A DNA stretch of 64,000 nucleotides, from assembly GCA_022432975.1 (NCBI GenBank), contig CM039509.1, positions 18,551,760 through 18,615,759 of the forward strand, written 5' to 3'. Below are positions 12,381-23,757 of this stretch, one piece after another. Position numbers and translations under genes: made by a program. This DNA is from Begonia masoniana (Eukaryota; Streptophyta; Magnoliopsida; Cucurbitales; Begoniaceae). How positions within the stretch are numbered: the first letter of the stretch is position 1; each line of letters begins with the position of its first letter. The notes below the pieces were generated by a model, which saw nothing but the letters and a program-made list of their open reading frames with translations, was not told the origin of the DNA and ran no database searches.

Positions 12381-13550
12381 TGTAAATACAAAGATATTAC
12401 AAATATGTTGGCATTGATTTTTTTGGCTATATATATATATATATGGAAATAATATGTTATTTCATTATTTATAATTTATTCCTTGGTGATCAATAAATAT
12501 TGTATTCAGATTATTGCAAGGCTTCATATTAACTATCATGAAGATTCTGTGGAAGAGAAAAATAAGGAAACAAGAATATTAGGAAAATTATTGAAAAAGC
12601 TAGAAACATTTACTTTTTGGAAAAGTTTGTTTTGATAAGCCGATTTGATGGAGATTTGGTTAAATCTGTTGGGCTTCGAGTTCCCATGAATAATGAGATG
12701 CTTTCCTAATTTTTTGGATGCATATCCAAGTTGTTGGAGATACTTTCCTAAAGTGTCACTCGGTGTGTCACTCAACCGAATTTGTTAAGATTTGTTTTCC
12801 TTAATTCTTATGGTGTTATATCTAATTTGGTAACTGAACTGAATCGAAGATATAGAAGCTACCAATGATATTTAAAGCTTTCGTTTCTGTGAAAGCTGTT
12901 GACGACAGAGTTTTGATTTTCACGAGAGAAGGTTTCTTCGTTTTCCAAGCCGTCGCTTGTCTTTCACTCCTAACGTTTCTGCGTATGGGTCTGTGATTGT
13001 TTTACACACTCTTCTTATGTTGTGGATTGAATTGATTTATTGAGTGTGTTGAGTATTGCGTCCGAAGACAATGTGTTAGTGTTCAAGACGGTGTTCCAGG
13101 AGGCAATCTTCTTTGTTCTTCATTGAAGCTCAGTCTTAGGAGGAGACTGCATCCGAACTCGGGAGGAGTTTTGTTTTTAGACAATGGGAGATTGTCACTT
13201 TGATCGTGGGTAAGGGGATCTTGCCATAACACAGATTCCGGGAGGAATCAACAACAAGGGGATCTTGTTGTTTTCTAGATCTCGGGAGAGGTCGATCTTA
13301 AGTCGAGTGGAGCTCGCAAAAACAGTTTCCTTGGGGAAGTTAGCTAGAGGCGGCGGCAAAGATAAGAGTGAGTCTTTATTTGTATAAGTCCGATCGTCTT
13401 GTAACTTTGTGAACTCAAAGAAATATTTTTATATCTGGGCGTGGCCTCGCAGACGTAGGCTTGTTGTCGAACTGCGTTACCAACCTTCTGTGTCATTTAT
13501 TTCCGCATATTTATAGTGTCCATCATTTCATTAATAATCGGTGTCACACA
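12381..13550 (+). repeat. O 3' LTR (about 1.17 kb)
   Basis: Starts TGTAAATACAAAG after the purine tract. It contains a (TA)n TATA-like run at about 12427-12442. The right edge is placed at GGTGTCACACA. The partner LTR is outside the window, so the edge cannot be tested by alignment. No gene is seen in it; the frames at 12197-12391 and 12536-12775 are fortuitous. Confidence 0.7.
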
Positions 13551-13554
13551 AAGT

Positions 13555-13992
13555 TCCTTGTGTGACATCGCATAACTAATCGTAATCTTTCAAGATCCAT
13601 AGTCCTATTCAGAAAAAAAGATTTCAAAGATCGACCCCTAGGATGATGCAACGGTAGGTCTAATGAGCTGAAGTCCATAAATCACTTGGTGTAAAAAGAA
13701 CTTGTGAAACCAATAATTATTAAGAGACAAATCAAGCTTACAATAATTTTTTTTTACCATCAAATCATCTTCAAGAGAATCAGTTGTTCATGGATCAATG
13801 TACGTTTTCTCGATTATTTACCAACAAAATATATATGGTTTTAAGATATTTGCATAATCAATTAAGTTCGAAAATTCACATAGTAAACAAGATCCAAAAT
13901 AATCCATCGGAGAGAAGTCCTTGTGCCCGTTGAACTCCATCGTGCTTGCCATGTATGTTTACGAGATCATTACTAAAGGTTTAGCACTCACC
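13555..13992. repeat. Segmental duplication copy 1, segment a
   Basis: Clearly similar to 26590-27455 in the same orientation, for example AAGATCGACCC..TAGGATGATG, AATCATCTTCAAGAGAATCAGT and GAGAGAAGTCCTTGTGCCCG. About 440 bp of copy 2 (about 26711-27153) are absent here. It is non-coding as far as I can see. Confidence 0.85.
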
Positions 13993-13995
13993 TCA

Positions 13996-16298
13996 TGTTC
14001 TGTTTCCAGAACGTGTTGCCGAACCTACAAACTGATCGTTCGCCCCTCCCTTGGCGAACGATCACATAACTCTCTTATTTTCCAGAGAGTTCTGCGTTCG
14101 AACACCTAACCTTAGGTGTTCGATCGCCTCACATTTATTTTTCCCCCTTCCTTCCAAACTTCCTGCACATTGCAATTACACACAATCACAATTACACCAC
14201 ACACTTCACAACGTTCATCCACACATCTTTCCCTTCGTTAACTTATTTCTAAACATATCTCGTAATGACACTTAAACTTCCATACGATCCTCACTCCACT
14301 AAATCACCCAAAACCGACTCAAAACATATTTAAAACGAAATCAATTTTCATGAAAACGAACTGCATGGATCCATTTAAAAACTAAACAATTCCTCCTGTT
14401 TAAAAAGAAACTCCAAACAGTTACATACATCTAATAAAACCTTAAGAAAACATTTTATAAAACGGTTTACCAAAACGTTCAGAACATCAATTCATTTATC
14501 TGTCAACTAACCAGATTCCAAACACCCTAATATGTTCAATCTATACAATTACTCCTATGACCTAATTATCGTGTCCCCAAAATACTTACGTACATCCCCA
14601 CGGGTTAAAAGGCGCATCGACTACCCAGCACACTCCCGCGGGCCATCCTCCTTCAACTGCATCATTCCTCGGGTGGAGGGATCTCGTCCTCACCTATATC
14701 AAGATCACCTACACCATACAGACAATCTATGAGTTAAAGGCTCAGCAAGTTTCGTAAATGCAAATGCATGCTGTGCATATGAGTTCATAAATCATGCAAC
14801 ATTTTCTTATCATTACATAGGTTGTCACCAAGATCTCAACCAGTTAAATGGAGAGGGCTTGCCAGGCGGTTGGACAACCCTTTCCACCTAGCAGAGGGGG
14901 GTACATGCTTACATACGTACAACCATGCCTGAGCCCCACCTCGCATGACCATATAACATACATGGGTTCTTATTAGATGCGGTATTGTGACCGGCCCTTC
15001 TCAGCCTTCACAATAGGTCAATAGCCCCCTTTCGGGCCACATCGCCATTTTCTTTAAAACATAGTGCAGAAATTCATTTTCTATGCATAATTGAAAAGAC
15101 GTGATGCATGAACAATTTATAACGTAATATAAACATACAACATACATACCATCGAGACAATAAAAGCAATTAACAGCATATCCTATAAAAGAACTAATCC
15201 TAATTACCCAACCAAAGCGTTTAAACAACAAATCCACAATAATCTTTGACGCAACCTCGATATACGGTGTAGGCCAATCGGCCAAAGTAAGTCACGAGAA
15301 CTTACCTCGTGCGCGTTGAACTTCTAACTCAGTCAACGGGCGTTGTTTACCTAAGGCAAATTCACAATATTTGTCGTTAAAACGAGTCTAAACCAATAGA
15401 CGTCTAAACTTACGAAACTCTTAACTAAAGAAATTTCCTAAAACTCTAATTTAACTCATTGAGGCATTTTTATCGAGCGATTCACACTCGACACCTCAAA
15501 ACCTCCATTAACGGAGTTTTCCAAACCTCGAAAATTCATCAAACCTTAAGATTCCACAATGAATAGACTAACCTTCGTCCAATACGCCCAATATGTCCAT
15601 TATATCCACAAACACGGTAAACCTATAAATTTCAAACCATAAATCACATTTTTAACAAAACCCTAAACGAAACCCTAACCGTTAAACGACCCGAAAACTA
15701 CGGATAAACTTTCCAAAAGCGTAGAACCTTACCTAGAGTGTCGTTTGAGGAGAAAATGCGAAGAAAACGAGTCGATCGGAGAGAAACTTCGTCGATGGAA
15801 GGAGGAGTTGCGTGAGAGGCGATGAAATTTTGCCTGGAGAGAGAAGTGCAGAGAAGTTTTCGTGAAAATGGTGGAGGAGAAGAGGAGTTATGGTTTTTAA
15901 TTAAAATTAGGCTTGACAAATTACCTTTTTGCCCTTCTTTTGATTTTCTATTTATTTCGTCATTCGTTTCGTTAATTAGCTAACGATTTGGTTTCTCCAA
16001 ATTTTCTTATTTCACCAATAACTCCGACTTATTACTAGGGTTCTATTAAAATTGTCCATTTGCAAAACGGACCTCGTTTACTATTTTTACCCCGACGTCC
16101 TTTAGATTACGAGAAACGTAATTTTCGTAAAAATTAGCGTTACGACTCCTAAAATTTCTGAAATTTTCTTAGAATTCATATTAATTATTAGGATCGTAAT
16201 AACGCTTTCTTTTCAAGAAACCAACTTAATTTGACATAATTACAAAAATGTCATTGCATATTAAAATTACAAAATCCAGTAAAGAACCGGGTGTTACA
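13996..16298 (-). mobile_element. D: truncated gypsy LTR, minus orientation
   Basis: The right end is GGGTGTTACA, the reverse complement of the TGTAACACCC start. Reading leftwards it matches the layout of solo LTRs A, B and C: a GTCCGTTTTGC..GG-type tract, a GC-rich segment at about 15700-15900, CACCTACACCATACAGACA, then hairpins. The distal 250-350 bp present in A and B are missing and no TSD is found. Copy 2 also has about 200 bp of flank that is absent here, so a deletion probably removed the left end of D and its flank. Hairpins: GATCGTTCGCC/GGCGAACGATC (about 14034-14063) and GAACACCTAA/TTAGGTGTTC (about 14099-14121). Confidence 0.75.
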
Positions 16299-16457
16299 AA
16301 TTTAGTCCTCAACGTATGGAGTCAGTGGTCATTTGACCCCTAACATTTATTTTTGACCCAATTAAACCCTACCGTATAAAACGTTTGCAATTCAAACCCT
16401 CCCGTCAATTTTTCAGTTAAATTTGATAGATGCCCTTTCAAAATTCTCAAACTACCA

Positions 16458-16505
<48 letters not shown>

Positions 16506-17451
16506 CTGCTCGAGCTCTAGTCCATGCGAAGTGCAGAACAGCGAAGAACAATCGCCCTTCAACAGAAAGTGTCGTCGCACACCGTCACCGCCATTCAAAA
16601 TTCGCCGAGTATCCCCTCCATCACAGAATTCGCCGAGTATCCCCACACCATCGGACTCCAGCCACTTGTCACCCACTTGTCACCGTCATCGCCGTTTTAT
16701 TGTTGTATCAGTGGATTTTCTGGGTCGGGCCTTTCATCGGAGTTGCGATTTGCTGCTTTCTACCACCAGTATATTCTCAGAGCGGCAGCCATTAAAGCTC
16801 TCAGATCTTTCCGGAGCAACGCTTAATTATTCCGCTTTTGGTCGTCCCTTTCTTTTTTTTTTTTTGCTAAATTCCAGTTGGTGTTTCTCAGGAAATAAAA
16901 AAAGAAAACATCGAAATTTCAACTTCTGTTTTAAGTCTCAGCGAAGTGATCTCTGTCATCTGCCTTCATGGGAATCAGTAGAAGCTATGAAATTGTAGAT
17001 AATGCTCATGTCCCTTCGCTTGGTGTGCTGTTTTAAACTTCGTTTTTCCTCTCTCTCTCTCTCTTCTCTATCTGAACAAACCAACGAATTTCACCGATGA
17101 GACCAATTTTGAATAAGGAAATCAAAATTTTGAACATGAAGTAAAGAATCTCCCATAGTTTTGCAGGTATCGTATTATCCATAAAGTCAAGAACTTCTGA
17201 GGGAAACATAGGAAGAAATGCGATGCAGAGAGCTAAAAAGAGGGATTTTGAGAGGAAGCTTTTGAAGGACTTACCTTGGCCAGTGGGTTTTACTGGAATT
17301 GACGAGCTAAAATTGGAAATCAAAAATTGGGTCTGGGTTCAGGTACAAGGACTTGAATACGCCATTGTTGAACAATGAGGTCCTCCTTCGGTTGTTCCTT
17401 TTACGGGAAATGGAGTCGTGAAGAAAGGGAGACTTCGCAGCTAGTCAATGT

Positions 17452-17493
<42 letters not shown>

Positions 17494-17652
17494 GGTATTT
17501 TGAGAATTTTGAAAGGACATATGTCAACTTTAACTGAAAAATTGACAGGAGAGTTTGAATTGTAAACATTTTATACGATAGGGTTTGATTGTGTCAAAAA
17601 TAAACGTTAGGGGCCAAATGACCACTGACCCTATACGTTGTGGTTAAATTGA
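16299..17652. mobile_element. MULE-like element with about 200-bp terminal inverted repeats
   Basis: Positions 16299-16500 and 17452-17652 are inverted copies, both starting AATTTA, passing through AACGTAT..GTCAGTGGTCATTTG and ending inward in (CT)n or (GA)n tracts. Long subterminal inverted repeats are typical of Mutator-like elements. The roughly 950-bp interior has no transposase; it contains a C/T-rich stretch and sequences that look like captured host DNA. The outer left end has been lost at the junction with D, so the expected 9-bp TSD cannot be checked. Copy 2 lacks the element. Confidence 0.7.
16461..16502. repeat. (CT)21 microsatellite in the left TIR
   Basis: Uninterrupted CT repeat. 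Its inverted counterpart is (GA)18 at 17453-17488. Long Ser/Leu-repeat frames predicted across it are artefacts. Confidence 0.97.
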
Positions 17653-17869
17653 ACTTTTTCTTTTTATTTATCTGAAACCTTAGGTGATTGGGTCGGTTGG
17701 GTTTGAATTCCAAAAAAAAGTTATTAAATGACTTATTATATTGGTAAGATAGATTCCAAAAGTTTTTCTAAAACGTAAGCAAGCACTTTAAAAAGTAACC
17801 TATAATATATCAATCCATGGCTCTTATTACACCGACTATTCTTAAAAATGTAGATTATGAAGCGGCAGC

Positions 17870-18341
17870 TTAGAAGTCTGCGTTGAAGTGAGAGTGGGTT
17901 GGCTTATCAGGGTCTGGATTTTCAACTCCATCAGTCTCTCTGAGCCAGTAGGTTTCTTCCAACGAAGCTGCAGTCTCAGGAACGTCCTTCATTACCCATT
18001 CTTGGCCTTTTGGAATGTATATGCCTGTTCTCGTATGTGGAACCCAGCTCCATGCTTTCTCCTCTTTTCCTTCTCTCTCCTCCTTTTCTCTCTCCTTAAT
18101 CCTCCCCGTCAGATTTCTCTTCTCTATCCTACTTTCCCCTCCATCCCTGCACACAACGCGTAGTAAATCGCTCAAGAATTATTGCACTTAGGCATCTGGG
18201 TTTGTATTTTCAGTAATGTTTCTCGATCTCAGTCAATATTTAACGTCAAAAAACTGATTACAATTTTGCTAAAACAATTTCTGAAAAAACTGATTACCGA
18301 ATCCACATTCTTCTCTGCACGATTGATCTAAGTTTTACCAT
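17870..18341 (-). CDS. Small two-exon plant protein, LEA-like (copy 1)
   Basis: I infer two exons on the minus strand: 18341-18298 (ATG, 44 bp) and 18146-17870 (277 bp, TAA stop). The intron has a GTAATC donor and a TGTGTGCAG acceptor, and the joined frame gives 106 residues. The N-terminus MVKLRSIVQRRMWIR is basic without acidic residues, as in a mitochondrial presequence. A charged Lys/Glu/Arg stretch follows (about 28-47), then a Trp/Pro-rich C-terminal part with WSWVPHTRTGIY, KGQEWVMKDVPE and ETYWLRETDGVENPDPD. The W-V-P-H-x-x-T-G-x-Y pattern recalls small plant late-embryogenesis-abundant (LEA_3-type) proteins; this is from memory and tentative. No other host gene is near. Exon 2 alone has no in-frame ATG before WVM, which supports the upstream exon. 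Confidence 0.65.
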
Positions 18342-18471
18342 AGAAAGCAAACACCACCTTCCTCCAGCAGCAGCAGCAAAACACCAAAACAAACTCAAAA
18401 TTTGTATAGTTGTTGAGAGAAATAGGGCTTGTGTATTCCAAAGCACCTTCGAGTAACCTCCTTTTCTTGCG

Positions 18472-18479
18472 TATTTATA
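18472..18479 (-). promoter_or_regulatory. TATA box of gene copy 1
   Basis: TATAAATA on the minus strand, 131 bp upstream of the inferred ATG and conserved in copy 2 (28476-28483). Copia element N lies about 225 bp further upstream, which may alter expression of this copy. Confidence 0.6.
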
Positions 18480-18704
18480 TTGACAAAAGTTGGGACGGGA
18501 GCATAAATACTTTTTATATCACATCAGCTTCAACATCGTTTGCAGACCATTGAATATAAAGGTGAATAAGTTCTGATTATTTTCTCTTCTAATCATCTGG
18601 TATTTCGGAGAAAATCAAAAGCAAAAAAGGCTATATTTTTAGCAAAGGTGTTCTTTTCTTGAGTAATTTAGTTGTAGATTTGTTGCTTTAAAGTTTGTTA
18701 ATTG

Positions 18705-18936
18705 TATTAGCATATATAGTTAGTAGTTAGATTGTTAGTCCAGTCCTAAGTTTTCTAGTCCAATTGCAATTTATGTCTTGTCATTATTCATCATTACTTT
18801 TCCAATGTACTTGTACATGTTTTACAGTTTTCAAATCATAATGAAAAATCTTCTTCTCCATCTTGCCGCCATAGCTTTTCTCCTTCTCTTCCTCTTCCTT
18901 GTTCCTGGTTTGAAAACCAACAGATTGCAAAACTCA
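18705..18936 (+). repeat. N 5' LTR
   Basis: 232 bp, paired with 23239-23470. The PBS follows at about 18939-18950 with one mismatch to the usual TGGTATCAGAG. Confidence 0.9.
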
Positions 18937-18956
18937 ACGTCGTATCAGAGATAGAA

Positions 18957-21900
18957 ATGGCCTCCTCCAGTTCCACTGTTCCCTCCTCTCCCTTTCCCTC
19001 TCCTACGGTCTCTGCCTCCTCTCCTCTGCCTTCGTTACCCACAGCAAACCACACTCTCACAATTAAGCTCAATAACTCAAACTACTTGGTCTGGAAGGCG
19101 CAGCTTCTCAATGTCGTCATCGTGAACGGCATTGAACATCTTTTGGACCCCTCATCTTCCCCACCTCCCAAATTTCTGGATGCAACCTCCACCCACATAA
19201 ACCCAGAACACACCCTCTGGCAGCGACAAAACAGAATCGTCATGAGTTGGTTTTTTGCCTCCCTGTCCGAGGACCTTCTGCCTCAAATTGTTGCTTTCTC
19301 CACTGCCAGTGAAGTCTGGTCCGCCCTCGAGCGCCCTTTTGCTTCCTTCTCCTTGGCCCAAATCACTGACCTCCGAAGTCGTCTACACTCTCTCTCCAAA
19401 GACGATCTCTCTGCCTCCAGCTATTCCCAGAAATTTACTGCCTTGTGCAATACTCTTGCGGCAGTCGGCGAGCTCGTCAACTACAAAGACAAAATCATCT
19501 ACTTCCTCAACGGTCTGGGCTGCGAGTACAATGCTTTCATTACCTCGGTTACCAATCGCGTCGATGAACCTTCGCTGGAAGAAGTCCAGAGCCAGCTTCA
19601 AAGTTTTGATTTCCTACTAGAAAAACAGAACTCCGTCATCGCCTTTCCGATGCCAGCCCAGATGCAGGCGCATTTCGTCTCTCAGCTCCCCTCTCAGCTG
19701 TCGTGGAATTCTCGCCCGACTGCCCCTGTTCGCCCCTCTTTCTCGCCTGCTCCTTTTTCGTGTGGACCCGACTTCTCTCAGCAGGCCGGGCAATGGCAGC
19801 CCAATCGGTCCAATAGGCTCCGCTGCCAGATTTGCAACAAACTGGGCCATTCGGCCCTGCGCTGCTACCAACTCCCCTCTGCAGCCCAGCTCGCCTACTC
19901 CCCAACCCCAGCCCCGGCCCAAGCGCATTTCACTTATTCCCTTACCGACCCACCCCCAGCCCAGCCTTCTTTTCATTCACCCCATACCCGCCTAGAAGCC
20001 TACCCTTCACCCGACCCGGCCCACTCTGCCTTCCCATTTTCTTTGCCCGTCTTCCCCACTGCTCCCCGTCAGCACTCTCCTGGCCTCCTCCCTACTCCTT
20101 CTCTGTCGCCGGCCACCCCGTGGATTCTCGACTCTGGCGCTACCCACCATTTTACGTCGGATTCTCATCTCCTCAGCCACCCTCAGCATCTTTCCTCTCC
20201 GTCGCAAGTAGCCACCGCCGAAGGTAACATTCTTCCTCTCTCCAAATTTGGTTCTGTTACTCTTCTGGCGATTGGCCGATCCCTCAACTTACAGCATGTC
20301 TATCACTCTCCCACTCTGTCTCATAATCTCTTAAGTGTGTCTAAACTTTGTCAAGATAATTCTGTATTTGTTGAGTTTCACCCGACTTCCTTTTTTGTCA
20401 AGGATCGAACCTCACACCAGATGCTGCTCCATGGTCGTCTCAGTGATGGTCTCTATCATACTCCATCAGTCGCCCCTTTTTTGCTGCTCCAAGCTTGGTC
20501 TTCTCTTCGGTCTCCTCCTGTCGAGCCTCATTCAGAGAACTTTTGGCATCACCGATTGGGGCATCCATCCTCCTCGGTGATGCAACAGGTTCTTCACACG
20601 TGCAATGTTCCTGTTAAACCCAATTCCCCCCTTTTTTGTACCTTCTGCCAAATGAGCAAGAGTTACCAACTTCCATTTTCAATTTCTCAATCTCGTGCAC
20701 ATTTCCCTTTTGATCTTGTACATTCGGATGTTTGGGGTCCATCTCCCATTAAATCAATTACTGGTGCTCGATATTTTATCTTATTTGTGGATGATTGTAC
20801 TCGCTTCACTTGACTTTTACCTTTAAAATTAAAAAGTGATGTGTATAAAACATTTGTTCATTTTTATCAGTTTGTTCAAACACAGTTCAATGTGAAAATT
20901 AAAACTGTTCAATTGGATTGGGGTGGTGAATTTCAGGCCCTCACTTCTCTTTTTTCCTCTCTTGGCATTCAGCATCGTGTCTCCTGCCCATATACTCCCA
21001 ACCAAAATGGTAGAGCTGAACGGAAAAACCGCCACGTTGTCGAGACGGGACTCGCCCTACTATTTCATTCCTTTGTTCCTCTTCATTTCTGGCCTTACGC
21101 TTTCGTCCACGCTGCCACCTTAATCAATCTTCTTCCCACTCCCGTTCTTCAACATCACTCGCCTTATGAATGTTTGCTACATAAAGTTCCCAATTACATG
21201 TCCCTTCGTGCTTTTGGCTGTCTATGCTTTCCTCTTCTTCGCCCGTTCAATCGACACAAACTTCAACCTCGTTCTCGTCCATGTGTCTTCCTAGGTCCTA
21301 CTCTCCATCATAAAGGTTATCTTTGCCTTGAACCCGAGTCAAATAAAATTTACATCTCCCGTCATGTCACGTTTGTAGAGTCGCAATTCCCTCTTGCCTC
21401 CATTACCAAACCTATTTCTACTCCCTCTCCTTTCGAAATCTCTATCCCTTATGTTCCTTCCTCCACTGTCTCCTTACCATCTTCATCACCCTCTCTCCCT
21501 CTTATACCAGTTCCCTCTCCTTTACCAGCGTCTTCCCCTCTTCCACCTTCCCCCCTCAGCTCCCCCACCATGCCTACTTCCCCTCCCCCCGTTGCCATAA
21601 CCCTGCCTACCACCTCCGCTCCAAATACCCACCCTATGACAACCAGAGCCAAAACTGGTGTTTTTAAGCCAAGAGCTCTCCTTTTGGAGCCGGCACCCAA
21701 ACCCCGCACCTCTGCTCAAGCTGCCAAATGTCCTCAGTGGCTTGCTACCATGAAAGAGGAATTTTCTGCCCTCCAGCAAACACATACTTGGACTCTGGTT
21801 CCACTTCCATACAGTGCGAAAATCATAGGCTGCAAGTGGGTTTTCAAAACGAAGCTCAATTCTGATGGCATGATCTCTCGGTATAAAGCTCGTCTCGTCG

Positions 21901-23225
21901 CCAAAGGGTATGATCAAACTAAAGGTGTTGACTATGATGAGACCTTAAGCCCAGTGGCCAAACCCACTTCTGTCTGCCTCGTCCCCTCTCTAGCTGTCTC
22001 TTCTAAGTGGCCTATTCAGCAACTTGACATCAGCAATGCTTTCCTTCACGGTGACCTTATTGAGAGAGTCTACATGCAACAACCTCCCGGTTTTGTTGAT
22101 TCCTCCTCTCCATCGGCTGTTTGCTTATTACATAAAGCTCTCTATGGCCTCAAGCAATCTCCGAGAGCCTGGTACACCAAGCTTCACACTGCCTTACTAA
22201 ATTGGGGTTTCTTTGCATCATGGTCTGATTCCTCCCTCTTTATCCGTCGGACACCTTGTTCTATTATCATTATACTTGTGTACGTGGATGATATCATTTT
22301 GACAGGTGATTCCCCGGCCTTGTTAGAGGAGTTCCACCTATATCTGCAGTCTTAGTTCAAGGTCCAGGATCTCGGGCCTCTCTCCTATTTTCTGGGTATT
22401 TCTGTCACTCAGACCTCTACTGCTATGCATCTCTCTTAGTCCCGTTATATCACAGATCTTCTTCACAGAGCCAATATGGCCTCTTGTAAACCGGTTCCCA
22501 CCTCAATGGTCTCTAGTCCCGTTCTCTCTCTACAGTCCGGCACACCTCTTGAGGATGGTTTTTTGTACCGTAGCATCGTTGGTGGTTTGCAGTACCGCTG
22601 TCTCACTCGACCTGATATTGCTTTCGCAGTCAATAAAGTCTCTCAGTTTATGCATGCCCCGTCTGATGTTCACTGGCAAGCTGTCAAGCGCATTTTGCGC
22701 TATCTTCAAGGTACCATCTCTTTCGGCATCTCTTTTTGGCCCTCTGCCACTTTTCATTTAACTTGCTATACGGATGCCGACTGGGCCTCCTGCCCTGATG
22801 ACCGCAAAAGCACTAGTGGTTTCTGTATTTTCTTCGGCACGAATCTCATGTCCTGGTCCTCTACTAAACAGAAAGCTGTGTCTCGTTCCAGCACGGAATC
22901 AGAGTATCGTAGTGTTGCCAATGGTGCCGCCGAGCTTCTTTGAATCCAGTCATTATTATAGGAACTCGGTATTACTTCCCCTGCCCCACCCCTCATCCTC
23001 TATGACAATCTCAGTGCTACTTATCTCGCCTCCAATCCTGTTCTCCACTCCAAATCCAAGCATGTGGAGATAAACTACCACTTCGTTCGTGAAAAAGTGT
23101 TTCAAAAGCGATTATTGGTAAAATTCACTCATTCAGGCAATCAATTGGCCGACGCTCTCACCAAACCTCTACCTCCGACATTGTTCAATAGTTTTCTCTC
23201 CAAGATCTTCGGCCGTCAGCCTTGA
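18957..23225 (+). pseudogene. Copia gag-pol polyprotein of N, five in-frame stops
   Basis: One frame runs from ATG 18957 to TGA 23223 with no frameshift. Order: gag of the UBN2 type (NYLVWKAQLL, then LNGLGCEYNAF), zinc knuckle CQICNKLGHSALRC, protease WILDSGATHH, GAG-pre-integrase HHRLGHPS with CTFCQMSK, integrase (DWGGEF, NGRAERKNR), RT (KWVFKTK, YVDDIILTG) and RNase H (DADWASCPDDRKSTSG, SSTESEYRS). Stops at 20811, 22353, 22437, 22941 and 22959 interrupt it. Each fits a Gln CAG to TAG or Trp TGG to TGA transition. It encodes all proteins needed for copia replication but is inactive. Overlapping frames on both strands are shadows. Confidence 0.93.
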
Positions 23226-23226
23226 T

Positions 23227-23238
23227 CTTGAGGGGGGG
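23227..23238 (+). other. N polypurine tract
   Basis: TTGAGGGGGGG directly before the 3' LTR. Confidence 0.85.
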
Positions 23239-23470
23239 TATTAGCATATAAAGTTAGTAGTTAGATTGTTAGTCCAGTCCTAAGTTTTCTAGTCCAATTG
23301 CAATTTATGTCTTGTCATTATTCATCATTACTTTTTCACTATACTTGTACATGTCTTACAGTTTTCAAATCATAATGAAAAATCTTCTTCTCCATCTTGC
23401 CGCCATAGCTTTTCTCCTTCTCTTCCTCTTCCTGGTTCCTGGTTTGAAAACCAACAGATTGCAAAACTCA
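23239..23470 (+). repeat. N 3' LTR
   Basis: 232 bp, same length as the 5' LTR. The flank resumes the segmental duplication. Confidence 0.9.
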
Positions 23471-23757
23471 ATGGATTGGTGTAGGTACAAATTTGTTGGT
23501 TGGATACTCTAGATGAAGTTCGATATGTAACGACCAACGAGAAGCTCAAGAAAAATGAAAATCGATCTGTCTCAAAAGGAACTGAATAGCCTGATCTTTA
23601 TCGAAAATTTAATATAAGCAGGGGAAGACCATTGAAAATAAATATAATCCGATGCCCATCCCAATTGAGTTAAAACTTACGTCCAATCATAACATCATAA
23701 TTAGAATAATAGCATAGGTCCATTAAACTATTCAAAATAAAAATAACTACACAGGGG
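23471..23757. repeat. Segmental duplication copy 1, segment c
   Basis: Matches 28702-28990 (GATTGGTGTA, GATACTCTAGA.GAAGTTCGATATGTAACGACC, GCCGATGCCCATCCC-type blocks). It continues beyond the hAT element as 24611 to about 24640 (TAATAAAATAATAT). No gene seen. Confidence 0.9.

Larger units (their letters stand above)
969..13550 (+). mobile_element. O: decayed Ty1/copia element, 3' half, interrupted by L and M
   Basis: Parts in order: RT/RNase H coding remnant (969-1852), about 1.5 kb of 3' sequence with short frames, element M (3338-12256 plus TSD), the remaining 3' end (12262-12366), a polypurine tract, and a 3' LTR (12381-13550). The 5' half lies beyond L, outside the window. Frameshift and nonsense mutations show it is dead. 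It forms the left boundary of segmental-duplication copy 1. Confidence 0.8.
17653..18704. repeat. Segmental duplication copy 1, segment b
   Basis: Matches 27665-28705 almost base for base, starting TTTTATTTATCTGAAACC. It holds the small minus-strand gene and its promoter. Element N is inserted at its right end. Confidence 0.93.
18705..23470 (+). mobile_element. N: full-length Ty1/copia element, small LTRs
   Basis: Two 232-bp LTRs (18705-18936 and 23239-23470) start TATTAGCATATA and end AAAACTCA. They differ at about 7 positions (roughly 3 %). A PBS-like TCGTATCAGAG follows the 5' LTR, and TTGAGGGGGGG precedes the 3' LTR. The paralogous unfilled site at about 28700 reads GTTGATTGGTG; the flanks here are GTTAATTG and TGGATTGGTG, so the TSD is degraded. 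The first base pair of both LTRs is TA rather than TG. Confidence 0.9.

Noticed and set aside
16423..17000. 191-, 121- and 100-codon frames near the CT repeat
   Set aside because: They are open because of the microsatellite and C-rich composition inside the MULE-like element; no domain seen.
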